Positions 50,926 through 62,160 are shown, numbered from the stretch's first letter. The stretch: 64,000 nucleotides of DNA from Capronia americana (GCA_016110215.1 JADWQD010000004.1:372001-436000); one strand, 5' to 3'. Notes: generated by a model from the letters alone, not told the origin. A program made the numbers and translations.

Positions 50926-52582
50926 AGCACGCCATCCTCAATGCATTGCTCGGTTCGACATACCAAAAGCCGTGCTCTCGACACTAATATCCAACATTAT
51001 GAATATTCACATCTCATTTCTTCCTTGCAACGGTTTGCTAGAGTGTTGTTAGAAACATCATCTCTATCATTGAGAGAAATTGGCCATTATGAAACCGGCT
51101 GGGCTTCTCACAATTCTATGGCGTCACATCGTCGATGCCATCATCCTGTGTTTACTTTTGTACATAAACCTTCGGGAGAATGGGCGGGGGTTTTGTACAG
51201 CACCAAAGGCAAAACAATGGCACGGACGGTTCCTGAAAATCTCGGAGCGGCCGTGAAATCCGATTATCTTCTAATCTTGCTCATGCGTTATGCGAGAACA
51301 CACATGCGATATGCGATGGAAAGAAGGTATGATACGACATGGGCTCGCGAGGCATCAGGTCGGATCGGCGATTGAGGGTCTTTTCTTGCGGTTGCAACCT
51401 TGACAGCAGCACAGACAGGACATATAGTGGCGAGGGATGCTACTGCTGCGCTGCATCCTTAACTGTGATGTATGTAGTCAAGAAATGAAGACAGCCTGAA
51501 TCACCGTAACATTCCTCAAGATGAAGAACTTGCCTGCTGTAGTCTAATATTCGAGTACGGATGCAAAACGGGCAGCCTGCCAGCAGAAGGTATATCCCTT
51601 GACGCTCTATCGGACAACCTGTAACAGATGGTCCAAGTTGGTCGGGAAGCTACTCGTATTGTGTGGACATAGAGACTTCATCACATCAGGCGGGGGATTC
51701 AGTTGGCGATTCCACGCAACACCAAGAGGCTCCTCATCCTACCCAAGGCCGACCGGTGGGGGAGCCTGCCTACTCGTAATTCCCAACACTTCGAAGCAGC
51801 TGGCCAGGTACCTTATTCTGAGCAAAATCCCAGAGATACTCGGTGTAAGCTGTAGAACTACGTACCTGTCTGTACCTGTGTCAAATTCTCAGCGGGAGCC
51901 TTTTACTCTGGTGATTTGAGTCCCACAACCGTCTGGACTGTACGAGGACTGTAATTAGTTGGGCTTCACTTTGTTTTGCCATGATGTAGAAAAGTCACGC
52001 TTGCTTTCTGTCCTCTAGGATACTTTGTTGGCCGTGGAAGGAGAAGGCTGAACATGTCGGGCGGGCGGGGTGGTGGGCCATGCAGTGAGCATAAGTAGGA
52101 TCATACTATTGCTTAGCGACATTGCTACCCTTTTGGATCATCAAATCTCGATCAAACTGTGCTGGGGATATATGTATCTCGTTTTGTTTGAAAGGCAGGG
52201 ATGATCAGTACCCGCCCACCTGCCTGCGAATCGACCTATTTCGACCCAATTGATGGCTCAGACCGACGGACAGAAGGTGGCGTAGTGATGAATACCTGGT
52301 CTTGCTGTCTGTGTGTCACGGTACAGCACATCTTCTCTATCCGTCCCTCCTTTCAGTCCGGAGCGTAACCATTCTGAATCAATGCTTGGGATTTTGTGGC
52401 GATTGTTGCTGACTGTGCAACTCGGCAGCGCGGGTTGAACTCAGGTTGATCCTGGAGATCTTGGTGTCGGGCTTCGAGAGATTAAACGGAGGCACAATGC
52501 TCTCACACCCCACGTGCTTTCAGCTCAGAAGTATATCAAGTCAAGTATCACATTTGTCACCATCATTAGTTGAGTAGCTCTT
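50926..52582. other. Intergenic, between convergent genes
   Basis: About 1.65 kb between the bZIP stop and the decarboxylase stop. Open frames here (to about 140 codons) show no motif. I see no repeat or RNA gene. Confidence 0.45.
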
Positions 52583-54403
52583 TCAACCACTCTTCGGGAT
52601 CGCCTTCGAGTCGGGAGAAAGAGCTAGTCGCCCAGCGACGTCGATCTCGCGTACCAGTCTTTCAACTGTCTCCCTGGGAGTGGAGATGTTGACAACAACT
52701 CGAAAGAAGGAGCCCTTTTCCACTTCGTGGCCCAAGGCCGGCGCGTAGTCCACCATGAAGCCCCTCGAAATCAGAGCCTGGGCAATGCGGCTTGTCAAGG
52801 CTGAGTTGCGCTTGCCTACCCTCTGGGCCTGGCTGGTTCGGTCCCCGTGGTGGCTGCCATTTGTATAAGGAGCATCAATGAGGGAATGGACCATCCTCTT
52901 CCCCGGCGCGAAGTAGAAGCATATCTGCAGACAGGGCGGCGGCTTCGTGCTCACGAGTAACAAATTTGGACTCTTGTCGACAAGGTCTGCCAGATAGCAA
53001 GCCACTGAATATGCATTCTCGATCTTGGTCGCATATCCGGCAGTGCCGTAGTATTGCCAGGACAGGAACAGCTTCAGACTATCACCCCGTCGGCCGCATT
53101 GGAGCGTCAGATCTGCAAGGTCATCTGGTGGGGTCCAATCGTCCTCTTCCTCCTCGTCCAACTGCTGGTCACCATGGCCGTTTGCCGTGCCGTTGTTCGC
53201 CTCTATCGGCTCTTCGGAATCGTTGTCATCTCCGGCCTTGTCATGGAACAAGTAGCCTGCTCGAAGAGTGTTGGCCATATGTGCATTTTTCAGATCCTTG
53301 AGCAATAGGAAGCTGCAAGTTACTGGTACGCCCATCATCTTATGAGGGTTGATCGCAATGCTGTCGGCAAGCTCACAACCCTTCAGCGCCCGGGAGCGCA
53401 GAGAGCCGGAGAAGACAAAACTACCACCCCAGGCCCCATCGATGTGCATCCACAGGCCGTGTCTCTTGGCTACTTCGGCGATGGGGCCAAAAGGATCGAA
53501 GGAACCAAGCACGGTCGTCCCGGCTGTGGCGTTGACGTAGAATGGCGTCTTGCCGTGGCTCTTTTCTCTCACGATCAATGCTTCGAGGGCCTGGGGGTCC
53601 ATTTCGCCGGTGACCGGATCGACAGGGACGGAGACAACACTGTCACTGCCAAAGCCACATTGCTGTGCTGCTTTCTCGATGCTGTAATGTCCATGCTCGG
53701 ATGTGAGCATTACGAGCTGTCGACCATTCGCGTGATTTCCTAGCTGTTTCGTCTCCGGGAACAGCGTATTCCGCGCAATCACGATGCTGGTCATATTGCT
53801 CGCGCTGCCGCCTTGAACATTGATGCCACCGGCACGGGGACCTGCGAAACCGAACATGTTCGCGAGCGCCTTAGTGACATGTGTCTCGATAAGCGACAGG
53901 ACAGGCGATACTTGGTAGACATGCAAGTTTGTGTTCAGCACAGCGAGGATCAAATCTGCCGCAACCCCGGGTGGCAGGGGTGCGGCGTAGAGCTTGTCGA
54001 GAAATCCTGGCGCAGAGGGGTTGACGCTATACTTCAGTATAGTGGATAGTGACTCCTCCAGTCCGGATTGACCGCTCCCTTGGTCGGGTAGGGAAAGGGT
54101 GCCATCCGAGCCCAGGATGGCCAGCAAGTCCGAAGGAGGATGCGAGTCAACGAGGCACGATCTTGATACCTGCTGGTGATTCCGGTGAGCTCTGCGCTCC
54201 AAGTCGGCTTGTTGGACGAAAGGGACGAGACGCGCGACGACCGAGACAAGGAGTTTCTGCAATTCGTCGGCCCTGGAAAAGAAGAATTCGTCCGAGTCGC
54301 TGTCGGTCTTTATCCCATTAGACACACCTCCATCGTGACCGTTTCGTCGCGCATTATCCAGCTCTGGGCTGTCAATGCCGTCCTCAAAAGGGTGGGCTGA
54401 CAT
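52583..54403 (-). CDS. Group II PLP-dependent decarboxylase, glutamate decarboxylase-like
   Basis: About 606 aa, one exon. Pyridoxal-phosphate enzyme of the family containing glutamate, cysteine-sulfinate and aromatic amino-acid decarboxylases. The start is ATG 54403 (MSAHPFEDG); the frame continues upstream without a better ATG. Landmarks: VNPSAPGFLDKLYAAP, the QGGSASNM cofactor-phosphate block, HIDGAWGGS with the Asp that contacts the pyridine nitrogen, and the PLP-binding Lys in INPHKMMGVP (about residue 352). An acidic insertion (about 415-445, EEEEDD) is unusual for the family. The C-terminus ends IPKSG, but another frame over the same DNA reads EGDPEEWLKELLN before a stop at 52566-52568, which looks more like a natural end and hints at a one-base deletion. 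The substrate is uncertain; such fungal proteins are usually labelled glutamate decarboxylase-like. Confidence 0.85.
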   Translation of the reverse strand: MSAHPFEDGIDSPELDNARRNGHDGGVSNGIKTDSDSDEFFFSRADELQKLLVSVVARLVPFVQQADLERRAHRNHQQVSRSCLVDSHPPSDLLAILGSDGTLSLPDQGSGQSGLEESLSTILKYSVNPSAPGFLDKLYAAPLPPGVAADLILAVLNTNLHVYQVSPVLSLIETHVTKALANMFGFAGPRAGGINVQGGSASNMTSIVIARNTLFPETKQLGNHANGRQLVMLTSEHGHYSIEKAAQQCGFGSDSVVSVPVDPVTGEMDPQALEALIVREKSHGKTPFYVNATAGTTVLGSFDPFGPIAEVAKRHGLWMHIDGAWGGSFVFSGSLRSRALKGCELADSIAINPHKMMGVPVTCSFLLLKDLKNAHMANTLRAGYLFHDKAGDDNDSEEPIEANNGTANGHGDQQLDEEEEDDWTPPDDLADLTLQCGRRGDSLKLFLSWQYYGTAGYATKIENAYSVACYLADLVDKSPNLLLVSTKPPPCLQICFYFAPGKRMVHSLIDAPYTNGSHHGDRTSQAQRVGKRNSALTSRIAQALISRGFMVDYAPALGHEVEKGSFFRVVVNISTPRETVERLVREIDVAGRLALSPDSKAIPKSG

Positions 54404-54702
54404 TGATTGTATCAATGGGATCAAGTCTGCGCAGGTCAATGTGTATAAAACAGTAAGGGATCTAGGATACTGAAACAAGGACTTGAATGAAGAAACCAAC
54501 CAAAAAGTCTATGCAGCGTCAAGCAAAAAAGAAATCTATTCTGTACAGGGTGGTGAGTGTCCCTCATCGAGGCGAAAAGTTCTCCGCAAGATGAGGAAAA
54601 ATCTTTGGGATTAGCGAATGACGCCATTTGGTGGTGGAGACCAGGCTGAGTATCTGGGGATCAAAGGACCATCTACGACGTGCGAGTGTCGTCCTTCGTG
54701 TC

Positions 54703-56850
54703 CTACACCCTCGCTTGAACCACTGCGTTCGCAGAAGTAGCCGGGGTGTGCTTCCTGTTTGTGTTCTGCGCCTTCTTTTGCGCATGTCGTTCACGTGCAA
54801 GCTCGATCGCCGACTTCTTTTTCCCGCCCACAGGTCCACTCTGCCCCTGCCCCTGCCCCTGTCCATGCCTCTGCCTCTGCCCGTGCTGGAGGTCAACTCG
54901 CGGCTGCTCCTGTTCTTGTCCCTTAGCCAGGGCGCGCCATTCGCCAGGCCGGCGATGGTACAAATCCATTGCCCAGTTCTTCCATACGTTCCGCCCGAAC
55001 GGCGATTCGCGGATCAGTGATTCATTGTTGGCAAGGTCGTCTGCCAGCCTCTCTTTCACAAAATGCAGCCCATCAGTAGCGGACCACAACGCATCCGCCA
55101 CATAGGAGCCAGTGAGGTCTTGCGCTAGTGTCGCGATATGGCCGTAAAAGCGAGGAGCAAACTGCCTTCGAAATTGAAGGTTCGAGTCCGTAGGTGCAAG
55201 TGCGGCTTGTATGACGCGTGAAGACGCAGGGTCTTGACACATTGCAACGAGGGTGCCCGTTCCCACGGCTAGGAGGCTATCCTGGACGATTTGGCTCACT
55301 TTGGGGGCCTGCAACATCGCCTGGGCCAGTAGTGAACCGTGGACGTCTGTCTTGTGTGCAGCCTTTGGAGGCGTCTCTTTCTCCTCGGCTCCAATATGGG
55401 GCTTTTCTGCTGCTGTTTCAGAGGGGCGCAGGTCGAGAAGCGTTGAAAGGAAATCGGTGTTGTCTTTTGTGTATTCTGTCTGGATTACATCTGCCACATC
55501 CTGAAGATCCACACCTCGAATGGCACATCTTTCTACAAGGACCTTGATCAACCCGGTCCTCCGTCGTGAAATGAGTAATGGCAAGTCGTTCAGAATTAAT
55601 TCTTTTGCTTCGGCAAGATCGTCTTTACCCAGACGTTCGAGTATTCTGATGGCGACGTAGCTTGCTGTGTCATTCTTGGACATGCTTCGAAGTCGTGACT
55701 TCAAGATATTCTTGTAAAGCTTCTTGAACATTTTCCCGGGAAACTGCTTGACGAGGATCTCGACTAGATGCGAGCCGGTGGGGTCGTAAACCAGCCCGGC
55801 GATGAATTTGGCGCTCTCTGAGTCCTCTTCGAGCTGTTCATCGGGTAGCAATTTCCGCAGCACAGAATTCTCACCGATCGACTTGTTCTTGCCAGTGGCT
55901 GTGAGCTCGAGATGGACCAGTAGCTGCAATACAGGATTCCCGGTCGGGTGCGTAGCCAATGCCCGCAGGTAGGTAGTGTCCAGCGTCGAGATACCACTGC
56001 TGATGAGTCTGTCGAGCGCAATCCGGAATGACTTGGGGACGACACGCCTGTTCTCGGACACGGACACTTTCTCAATTGGTGCATCCAGCTTCTCCTTCTT
56101 TTTGCTCGCAAGCATTACTTTCACTGATTCATCATCCAGCGAGTCGCCGGAGAGAATGAGAAACAGGACTCGAACAGTGTGCGAGGCAAATCTTTCTGTA
56201 AGGAGAAAGCCCATGTTTGGCTCAAGCTCCTCGGTGGCTTGCAGAAAGAGGCTTTCCATCGAAGGGAGACCTTCATTCTCAGCACTCGTCTTTGAGTTGT
56301 CCTTCTCCACATGCTTTGCGGCTTGCAGGAACAATGTTTCGCAGCAATGACTCCCGAATCGGTGGCGCACGAGATAGGTAAGGCTCCCGACAAATTTGCT
56401 GAACAACCGTCGCAGCTGTTCGGGAGTAGAGAGCATAATGATCTTTTCCAGATACCGAGAACACGATTGGCTTGAGGCGACCTTGAGTTCTTTCCCTTCG
56501 GTTTCCCGGTGCACTGCCTCGATGAAATTGCCGCGGTCCTCAGATGACTCAAAATCATTTGCCACGATTTTATTGTTGACATTTGCGTAATATTCCTGTT
56601 CTTGAGGTTCGAGCAGGCCGTAGAATTCGGTTTCTTCTTCCGGTTCCTCGACACCTTGCGGTCGCTCGATGTTGAACCCGATGAAGTCGTCGCCAGCGTC
56701 GCCGTTCACCGCCACTTCATGTACGGTCTCCTCTGTTGCAACATGCTCACTTTTCAACCGCTTGGACGACCGCTCATCCCTGTCGGTTTCTTTATGTTTC
56801 TGCTCCTTTTCCTGGTGGCGTCTGCCTCGCTTTTTGACTTCACGAGGCAT
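54703..56850 (-). CDS. NOP9: Nucleolar protein 9 (Nop9), Pumilio-repeat
   Basis: RNA-binding protein of the Pumilio superfamily needed for 40S subunit maturation; in yeast it binds the ITS1/20S pre-rRNA region and blocks premature cleavage by Nob1. 715 aa, one exon. I chose the ATG at 56850 (MPREVKKRGRRH), preceding a basic nucleolar-signal-like stretch, over the in-frame ATG at 56925. An acidic segment (EEPEEETEFYGLLEPQEQEY) leads into Pumilio-type repeats, such as SSQSCSRYLEKII, VRHRFGSHCCETLF, LTERFASHTVRVLF, YDPTGSHLVEIL, DPASSRVIQAAL and LTGSYVADALW. The tail is Gln/Gly/Arg-rich, encoded by a CTGCCC-like DNA repeat (about 54840-54880), then a Lys-rich end. Confidence 0.93.
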   Translation of the reverse strand: MPREVKKRGRRHQEKEQKHKETDRDERSSKRLKSEHVATEETVHEVAVNGDAGDDFIGFNIERPQGVEEPEEETEFYGLLEPQEQEYYANVNNKIVANDFESSEDRGNFIEAVHRETEGKELKVASSQSCSRYLEKIIMLSTPEQLRRLFSKFVGSLTYLVRHRFGSHCCETLFLQAAKHVEKDNSKTSAENEGLPSMESLFLQATEELEPNMGFLLTERFASHTVRVLFLILSGDSLDDESVKVMLASKKKEKLDAPIEKVSVSENRRVVPKSFRIALDRLISSGISTLDTTYLRALATHPTGNPVLQLLVHLELTATGKNKSIGENSVLRKLLPDEQLEEDSESAKFIAGLVYDPTGSHLVEILVKQFPGKMFKKLYKNILKSRLRSMSKNDTASYVAIRILERLGKDDLAEAKELILNDLPLLISRRRTGLIKVLVERCAIRGVDLQDVADVIQTEYTKDNTDFLSTLLDLRPSETAAEKPHIGAEEKETPPKAAHKTDVHGSLLAQAMLQAPKVSQIVQDSLLAVGTGTLVAMCQDPASSRVIQAALAPTDSNLQFRRQFAPRFYGHIATLAQDLTGSYVADALWSATDGLHFVKERLADDLANNESLIRESPFGRNVWKNWAMDLYHRRPGEWRALAKGQEQEQPRVDLQHGQRQRHGQGQGQGQSGPVGGKKKSAIELARERHAQKKAQNTNRKHTPATSANAVVQARV

Positions 56851-57679
56851 TCCGAAGTCAGAAGCAAACAATATAGAGATCGAGGTTGCGCAAGTGGTAT
56901 GCTTAGGCGGTGGACGGCTGTCCAAAAGTTCAAGTCAGGATGGACACGAAAATTATTCACCAAGCCGATCCTTGAATTCCGCCAATCAGAAGTAGCATGC
57001 TTTTACGGCCCGCGTTTAGCGTCCTCAGGCAGCGAGGCCGGCTTGCAGCCTTGCCCGGGTACGGGAGCCTTCCCTTCGTTGTGCATTTATCGAGAGAGGA
57101 GAACCACGAAGTAAATTGTTAGATTAGACTTGAGCAATTATATGGTGGTTCTCCTGTCGACCAGTATTGAGTTGCACCCGCTCATCACGCCGAAAGTGCC
57201 TGGTGTTTCTTGGTTTGAGATTCCCCGGCATCCAAATGCATCGTGCCCAGTCCAGAGGCAGCACAAGCCGTGGCGCTTCTGGGTCGGGCTGCCATCTGGA
57301 TTCGTCTGCAATCACATTGGCAGTATTCCCTCATAAGCATTCTGAGAGGGCAGGCAGAGGTCGACGGTCGTTTCCACAAGCAGACGATGGTCGCTTGGCC
57401 TCAGCTGTTGTGGCCCAAGTCTGCTCGACTTCCCTACTTTTGGATGGATTTGGATCAGATCCTCGTCGTCCAAGGTGACCTGGTTCGGTGGATAGTACAT
57501 ATCTTGCTCGGTCCGACATACCGCCCTCGCCACATCAATTCTCGCGCGAAATTTGGTCCCCAACCAGAATTGAGGCAAGCCAGGGCGAAAGGCCTCGGTC
57601 TGATAACCTAACGGTGGTTGTGGATATGGATGCTCCTAGCGGGCTGTTCATGGTTTTTCTCCTCTGCAGAATATGTCGT
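56851..57679. other. Intergenic upstream of NOP9
   Basis: About 830 bp between the NOP9 start and the prefoldin stop, both on the minus strand; it should hold the NOP9 promoter and the prefoldin 3' UTR. Overlapping frames at 57120-57610 have no recognisable content. Confidence 0.45.
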
Positions 57680-58113
57680 TCAGCCAGCTCCCTGCTCTTG
57701 CGCAGCCATCTGGAGCCTTTGTTGTAACTGCATCAGCTCAACTCTCTTCTTCTCGCTCCCTGCTTGCAGCTCTCTGATCCTAGTCTCAGTCCTGATTATC
57801 TCCTTGCCGATAAAGTCCAACCGTCCATCCACTGTACTGACCGCCTCGGTCTTCTCTTGCTTCAGTAGCACTGGGCCGACGAGTCTGTAGATGCCGGCGT
57901 CATCGGCAAGAGATGCGAACTCGTTCTGCACGGCTTTGTTCTCCTGTTGTTGGGCTTCTAGCTTCTGACGTGCTTCGACCGCAGACTGAAGATCTGGTAC
58001 TCGAAATTAGCCGTGCTTTAAGGTCTCATCCCGTTTTTGGCGGCAGACTAACCATCTTGTGTCTTCTGTAGCGCCTCTGAAAGCACCTGCAGTTTCTCTC
58101 TGTCTTCTTCCAT
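57680..58113 (-). CDS. Prefoldin subunit 6 (beta-type prefoldin)
   Basis: Subunit of the hexameric prefoldin (GimC) chaperone that passes nascent actin and tubulin to the CCT chaperonin. Two exons, 58113-58053 and 57993-57680, with a 59-nt GT-AG intron (phase 1), giving 124 aa, the normal size. The protein is two long coiled-coil helices joined by a beta hairpin. The conserved centre reads YRLVGPVLLKQEKTEA, typical of subunit 6 (Yke2/Gim1). The first exon encodes only MEEDREKLQVLSEALQKTQD. It is transcribed divergently from VPS4. Confidence 0.92.
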
Positions 58114-58501
58114 AACTCCGGGCAGAGTGCTTGTGGCCGAGTGATGCGCAGAAGATTTGTAACAGATCTGTAAAGTGCCTGGAATGGGAAAGGCCTTCTA
58201 GCGTGTAGGCATTTCGCGGGGCAAATGCCGACCTTCATCCCACCTTCACTTCGACATGACCTCTCAACTTTCTGCTGCATAAATTGTACACAGCGCCAAC
58301 ACATTGGAATTACTCAATTGCGGCTCTAGAGACACACACTGCCACTTTGGAAGTAAAACTTCGACTTCACCACCCGACGCTGCCTGAGCCACGAGCATCT
58401 GGGAGTACCCCGGCGCTTGTTTACTCTTCGCCAACTCTATCTGCCGTCATCACGCACGACTTCTCGCCTAGGACGCACAACTCAAGACTGCGCCGCCCAG
58501 C
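58114..58501. promoter_or_regulatory. Divergent promoter region of prefoldin 6 and VPS4
   Basis: About 390 bp between two divergently transcribed housekeeping genes. No TATA box is evident. Confidence 0.5.
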
Positions 58502-59892
58502 ATGTCTAACACCGACTTTCTCGGCCGGGCGATCGACACCGTCAAGAAAGCGATCGAGCTCGATACCGCAGGCTCCTACGATCAGGCGTATCAACAGTAC
58601 TATGCCGCGCTGGAACTGTTCATGCTCGCAATAAAATGGGAGAAGAACGCAAAATCAAAGGAGATGATCCGCGCAAAAGCTGGCGAGTACATGAATCGAG
58701 CTGAGAAGCTGAAAGAACATATTCAAGCGAACGATTCAAATAACCGCAAAAAGCCGGCAGCGATGGGTGTGAATGGCAAAGCTGTCAACGGAGGTGGGAA
58801 GGGAGAGGCTGGTGACAAGGACGAAGAGGATGCAGATGCGAAGAAGCTGAGAGGGCAGTTAACGGGTGCTATTCTGACGGACAAGCCGAACGTGAAGTGG
58901 GAAGACGTGGCCGGTCTCGAAGGCGCAAAAGAGGCACTAAAGGAGGCAGTCATTTTGCCCATCAAGTTCCCTCATTTATTCCAAGGAAAGAGACAGCCGT
59001 GGAAGGGCATATTGCTCTATGGTCCGCCGGGGACAGGCAAATCGTACCTCGCGAAAGCCGTGGCGACAGAGGCAAACAGCACCTTTTTCAGTGTCAGCTC
59101 TTCAGATCTGGTCAGCAAATGGATGGGTGAGTCGGAACGACTGGTCAAACAGCTCTTCAACATGGCACGAGAAAACAAGCCGGCAATCATTTTCATCGAT
59201 GAGGTCGACGCATTATGTGGTCCCCGAGGAGAAGGCGAGTCAGAAGCTTCACGGCGTATCAAGACCGAATTGCTCGTCCAGATGGACGGTGTCGGGAAAG
59301 ATTCTAAAGGAGTGTTAATTCTTGGGGCAACGAATATCCCCTGGCAACTCGATGCTGCTATCCGCCGACGGTTCCAGCGAAGAGTGCATATCTCGCTCCC
59401 CGATAAACCCGCTCGGATGCGCATGTTTGAGCTTGCCGTTGGAGACACCAAGTGCGAGATGAGCCCAGACGATTATAAGAAGTTGGCGGATATGTCAGAG
59501 GGATATTCTGGCAGTGATATCAGCATTGCGGTGCAGGACGCTTTGATGCAGCCTGTGCGGAAAATCCAGATGGCGACACACTATAAGAAGGTAAGCTGCG
59601 CCAACCTTGCCAACCTTAGGTTGGTCCTCATCCTCGCTGAAAATAAATGCTAATGACGTCGCTTATTTAGGTCATGGTTGATGGGGAGGAGAAATTGACA
59701 CCATGCTCGCCAGGTGACGAGGGAGCAATGGAGATGACATGGGTGGAAGTCGATTCGCACAAACTGCTAGAGCCTCCACTGGCCGTGAAGGACTTTATTC
59801 GTGCCATCAAGTCTGCGAGGCCGACTGTGTCGCAGGACGACCTGAAGAGGAATTCCGAGTGGACAGCAGAATTTGGCAGCGAAGGAGCATAG
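58502..59892 (+). CDS. VPS4: Vacuolar protein sorting ATPase Vps4
   Basis: AAA ATPase that disassembles ESCRT-III filaments at endosomes and other membranes. Two exons, 58502-59590 and 59671-59892, with an 80-nt GT-AG intron (phase 0); 436 aa, matching yeast Vps4. An N-terminal MIT domain (residues 1-75, DFLGRAIDTVKKAIELD) binds ESCRT-III tails. A short linker precedes the AAA core with Walker A GPPGTGKSY, Walker B IIFIDEVDAL and the sensor ATNIPWQLD. The second exon holds the C-terminal helix and the Vps4-specific end (DFIRAIKSARPTVSQDDL, then SEWTAEFGSEGA). All catalytic features are intact. Confidence 0.96.
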
Positions 59893-61394
59893 TCGGTGGA
59901 ACACATGGGCGAAGAGAGGCCAGCCCGGCGATTCGAAGATGGTGACGAACTTGTTAATGTCATTCTGGATGGTCTCACCGGTACGTGGATACAAGCAACG
60001 GCGTTCGGGGCTAAGGCAGAGAGAAATTGCTATGTTGGCGATGGTGTTTTTGCAACTGTACCTACTTTGGAGGTCATGAAAATGAAAGACAAAGCCAGGG
60101 CAAGCCCTCGTGAGGGATACGGCTCATGGGCAGAACTCAGTGCAAAAAGGAAGACGGCCCTGTAGCAAAACTATGATACTCACTCTCGGTACTCCATACG
60201 CATCTTACTTAACCGCCCCAGGCCTGGGGAGGTGTTTGTGGGGGCCGAGGGGGGCTCAGGTGGCTCGGCACCCCTGAACCTCCCCCTAAAAAGCTTCTCG
60301 GCGGCTTCCTCTTCCCCTTTGAGACTCGTCACGGCCGCTTAAATCAACTTGTCTAGCGAAAAGACAACCCCCACCCTCTCCAGGTTTCTTCACACCTTCT
60401 CGAAGCTGTTGCCACTTCAGAGCCAGACTGACGAGGCGTTGCATTTACCTGTGCTCTTCTAGCTTGCTCGCAGCCGCAGACCTATCATCCAATGCCTTCT
60501 CGTCTTTGCCAGATTGGTCAGAGTTGAATCTCTGCTCCTTGCTCTTGTCTCAGCCTCGGGCTGAGCCTGATATTTTTCAAGATATGGCGCCTTCCGAAGA
60601 CAACAACCAGGTATACTTGCGACTACAGCTGGCCTTTGACAGAGTTCCGAGCAAACGGCACATTTCTGTCCTTTCTGCAGACAGTCTCAAGGTCACACTG
60701 TTAGGCACCACGATGTGCCCCTGAACCAGGTTCGCTGGAAAGGACTGTGAGCCGAGGACGTGAGGATGGATTTCCGAGGGGTAGCCCTGGTGAAGCTGAT
60801 CGAAGTCGTCAACCCTCACCGAAGGCGCGGCTCGGCGTCGTCTATATCGCCAACAACCGGCGGCGGCGATGGGATAGCCTTGCGAACTGCGTTGCCACAG
60901 AGGACGGTGGCCCTCGTGAGCCAGACCGCTGCAACAACAAACACCGTCCTTGACAATGCAGGCCACCAGCAAGAATTTATGTCCGAGCAGAGTGAACGGC
61001 CGAAAGTGGGCGGAGTCGAGCAGGTGGTTGTTGGGGGCGAGGGTCTCTGCGTATTCGTCAGGACATTGGAGCTTTTCAGTTGCATTCTTGGGCGGATGTG
61101 TGGGAGTATTTTGTATCTTTGCAGCTCGCACGAGCCACTTTTCTTCGTAGAGAGAAGCAGCAACAGACTGAAGAGCTGCCTGTCGAGGTTGCACGTGCTC
61201 GTCTCCCGTGATTGCGCAGGGGTGGCTCCAGATACGGATGCCACGGACGTGGACGTGGACGCGGACTCGGATGATGGATTCAACAGTCGACAACGTACAT
61301 GCGATGGAACCTGCCCCCTGGTCATACCAGCCAAGGAGGAACCAGGAGGAGGCAGACAGGGGAACAAGACGCGACGTCTGACCTTTTCTGACCA
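59893..61394. other. Intergenic with GC-rich palindrome, no clear gene
   Basis: About 1.5 kb. It contains a perfect 14-bp palindrome (60216-60229) and next to it an imperfect G/C-rich hairpin (about 60248-60294). Long overlapping frames on both strands around 60577-61407 lack recognisable domains. The right end may include lost 5' exons of the DUF6594 remnant. Confidence 0.4.
60216..60229. repeat. Perfect 14-bp palindrome
   Basis: CCCCAGGCCTGGGG is its own reverse complement. A second imperfect inverted repeat (GGGGGGCTCAGGTG against CACCCCTGAACCTCCCC) follows at about 60250-60294. The function is unknown. Confidence 0.7.
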
Positions 61395-62009
61395 GTGAAC
61401 ATCGCACCGAATGGGTACCCTCGGACTCCCACGTTTCTCGACTCGGACGAGAACTTCATGCTATCCAGACGGCTTGGGTATCTTCAATCGCGACTCCTTC
61501 TCGAGAAACAAGACGATCTGAGCCGCCCAGAGCTCAAGGTCGACCTCATGGACGGCGCCGATGAGGACGAAAGGCGGGGCGATCTGCTGAGGACACGGCT
61601 CCATCAAGACGAGGACTTCATGGCCGAGCGGTGCGCTTTGATGGAGTAGATTGTGAAGAAGTGGCTGGAGTACTGTGAGTGGCCCCCTGCGCTGCACTGC
61701 GCTGTAATGCACTGCATTTTACCACAGACTACCTTCTTACATTATTACTATACTTACTTACTTACGTACTTGCAACGCCAGCAACCCTCGTGCTCGCAGC
61801 AAGCCAGATGACAGCGCTCAACAAACCCACAAACACCGAACACCGAACACCGAACGAACGAGCGTCAAACGAGTGCGTGGACATGGAACAACCCTCTCGT
61901 CGGAGACGACGCCGGCTCGATCAACGACAAGGAAGACCTCATAACCCTGCGGCCGAGCAGGGAGTATGCGTGGTTAGATGCCGCGGTCGAGAAGGTTCTC
62001 CCGAAGTGA
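61395..62009 (+). pseudogene. Broken DUF6594-family gene
   Basis: Remnant of a fungal DUF6594 protein (usually a cytosolic helical domain plus C-terminal transmembrane helices, role unknown). First piece, frame from 61395: DSDENFMLSRRLGYLQSRLL, KQDDL, then a TAG at 61647-61649 where the family continues; the same frame after it reads IVKKWLEY before a GTGAGT. An intron 61675-61799 would join LNKPTNTEHR. The last piece, WTWNNPLVGDD...KEDLITLRPSREYAWLDAAVEKVL, lies in another frame and ends at TGA 62007. So there is at least one stop and one frameshift, the latter near a CACCGAA-type repeat, and the transmembrane end is missing. There is no ATG at the left boundary. The family call is from memory of conserved blocks. 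Confidence 0.6.
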
Positions 62010-62106
62010 TATAGCTGTGAGCAGCAAGCGTTCCTTCTGCTCCTTCTGTTCCTTCTCTCTTTCCGCGTTCTCTTCTTTCCCCCTGAGAACCAGGAGCTCC
62101 GCGTAA

Positions 62107-62160
62107 GAGAGAGAGAGAGAGAGAGACCGAGAGAGACAGAGAGACAGAGAGAGAAAGAGC
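62107..62160 (+). repeat. GA-rich microsatellite
   Basis: A run of GA dinucleotides, then GAGAGACA-type interruptions, about 54 bp. Confidence 0.9.

Noticed and set aside
60577..61407. Long overlapping frames on both strands
   Set aside because: No domain in either, low-complexity composition, and the adjoining DNA is a broken DUF6594 gene.
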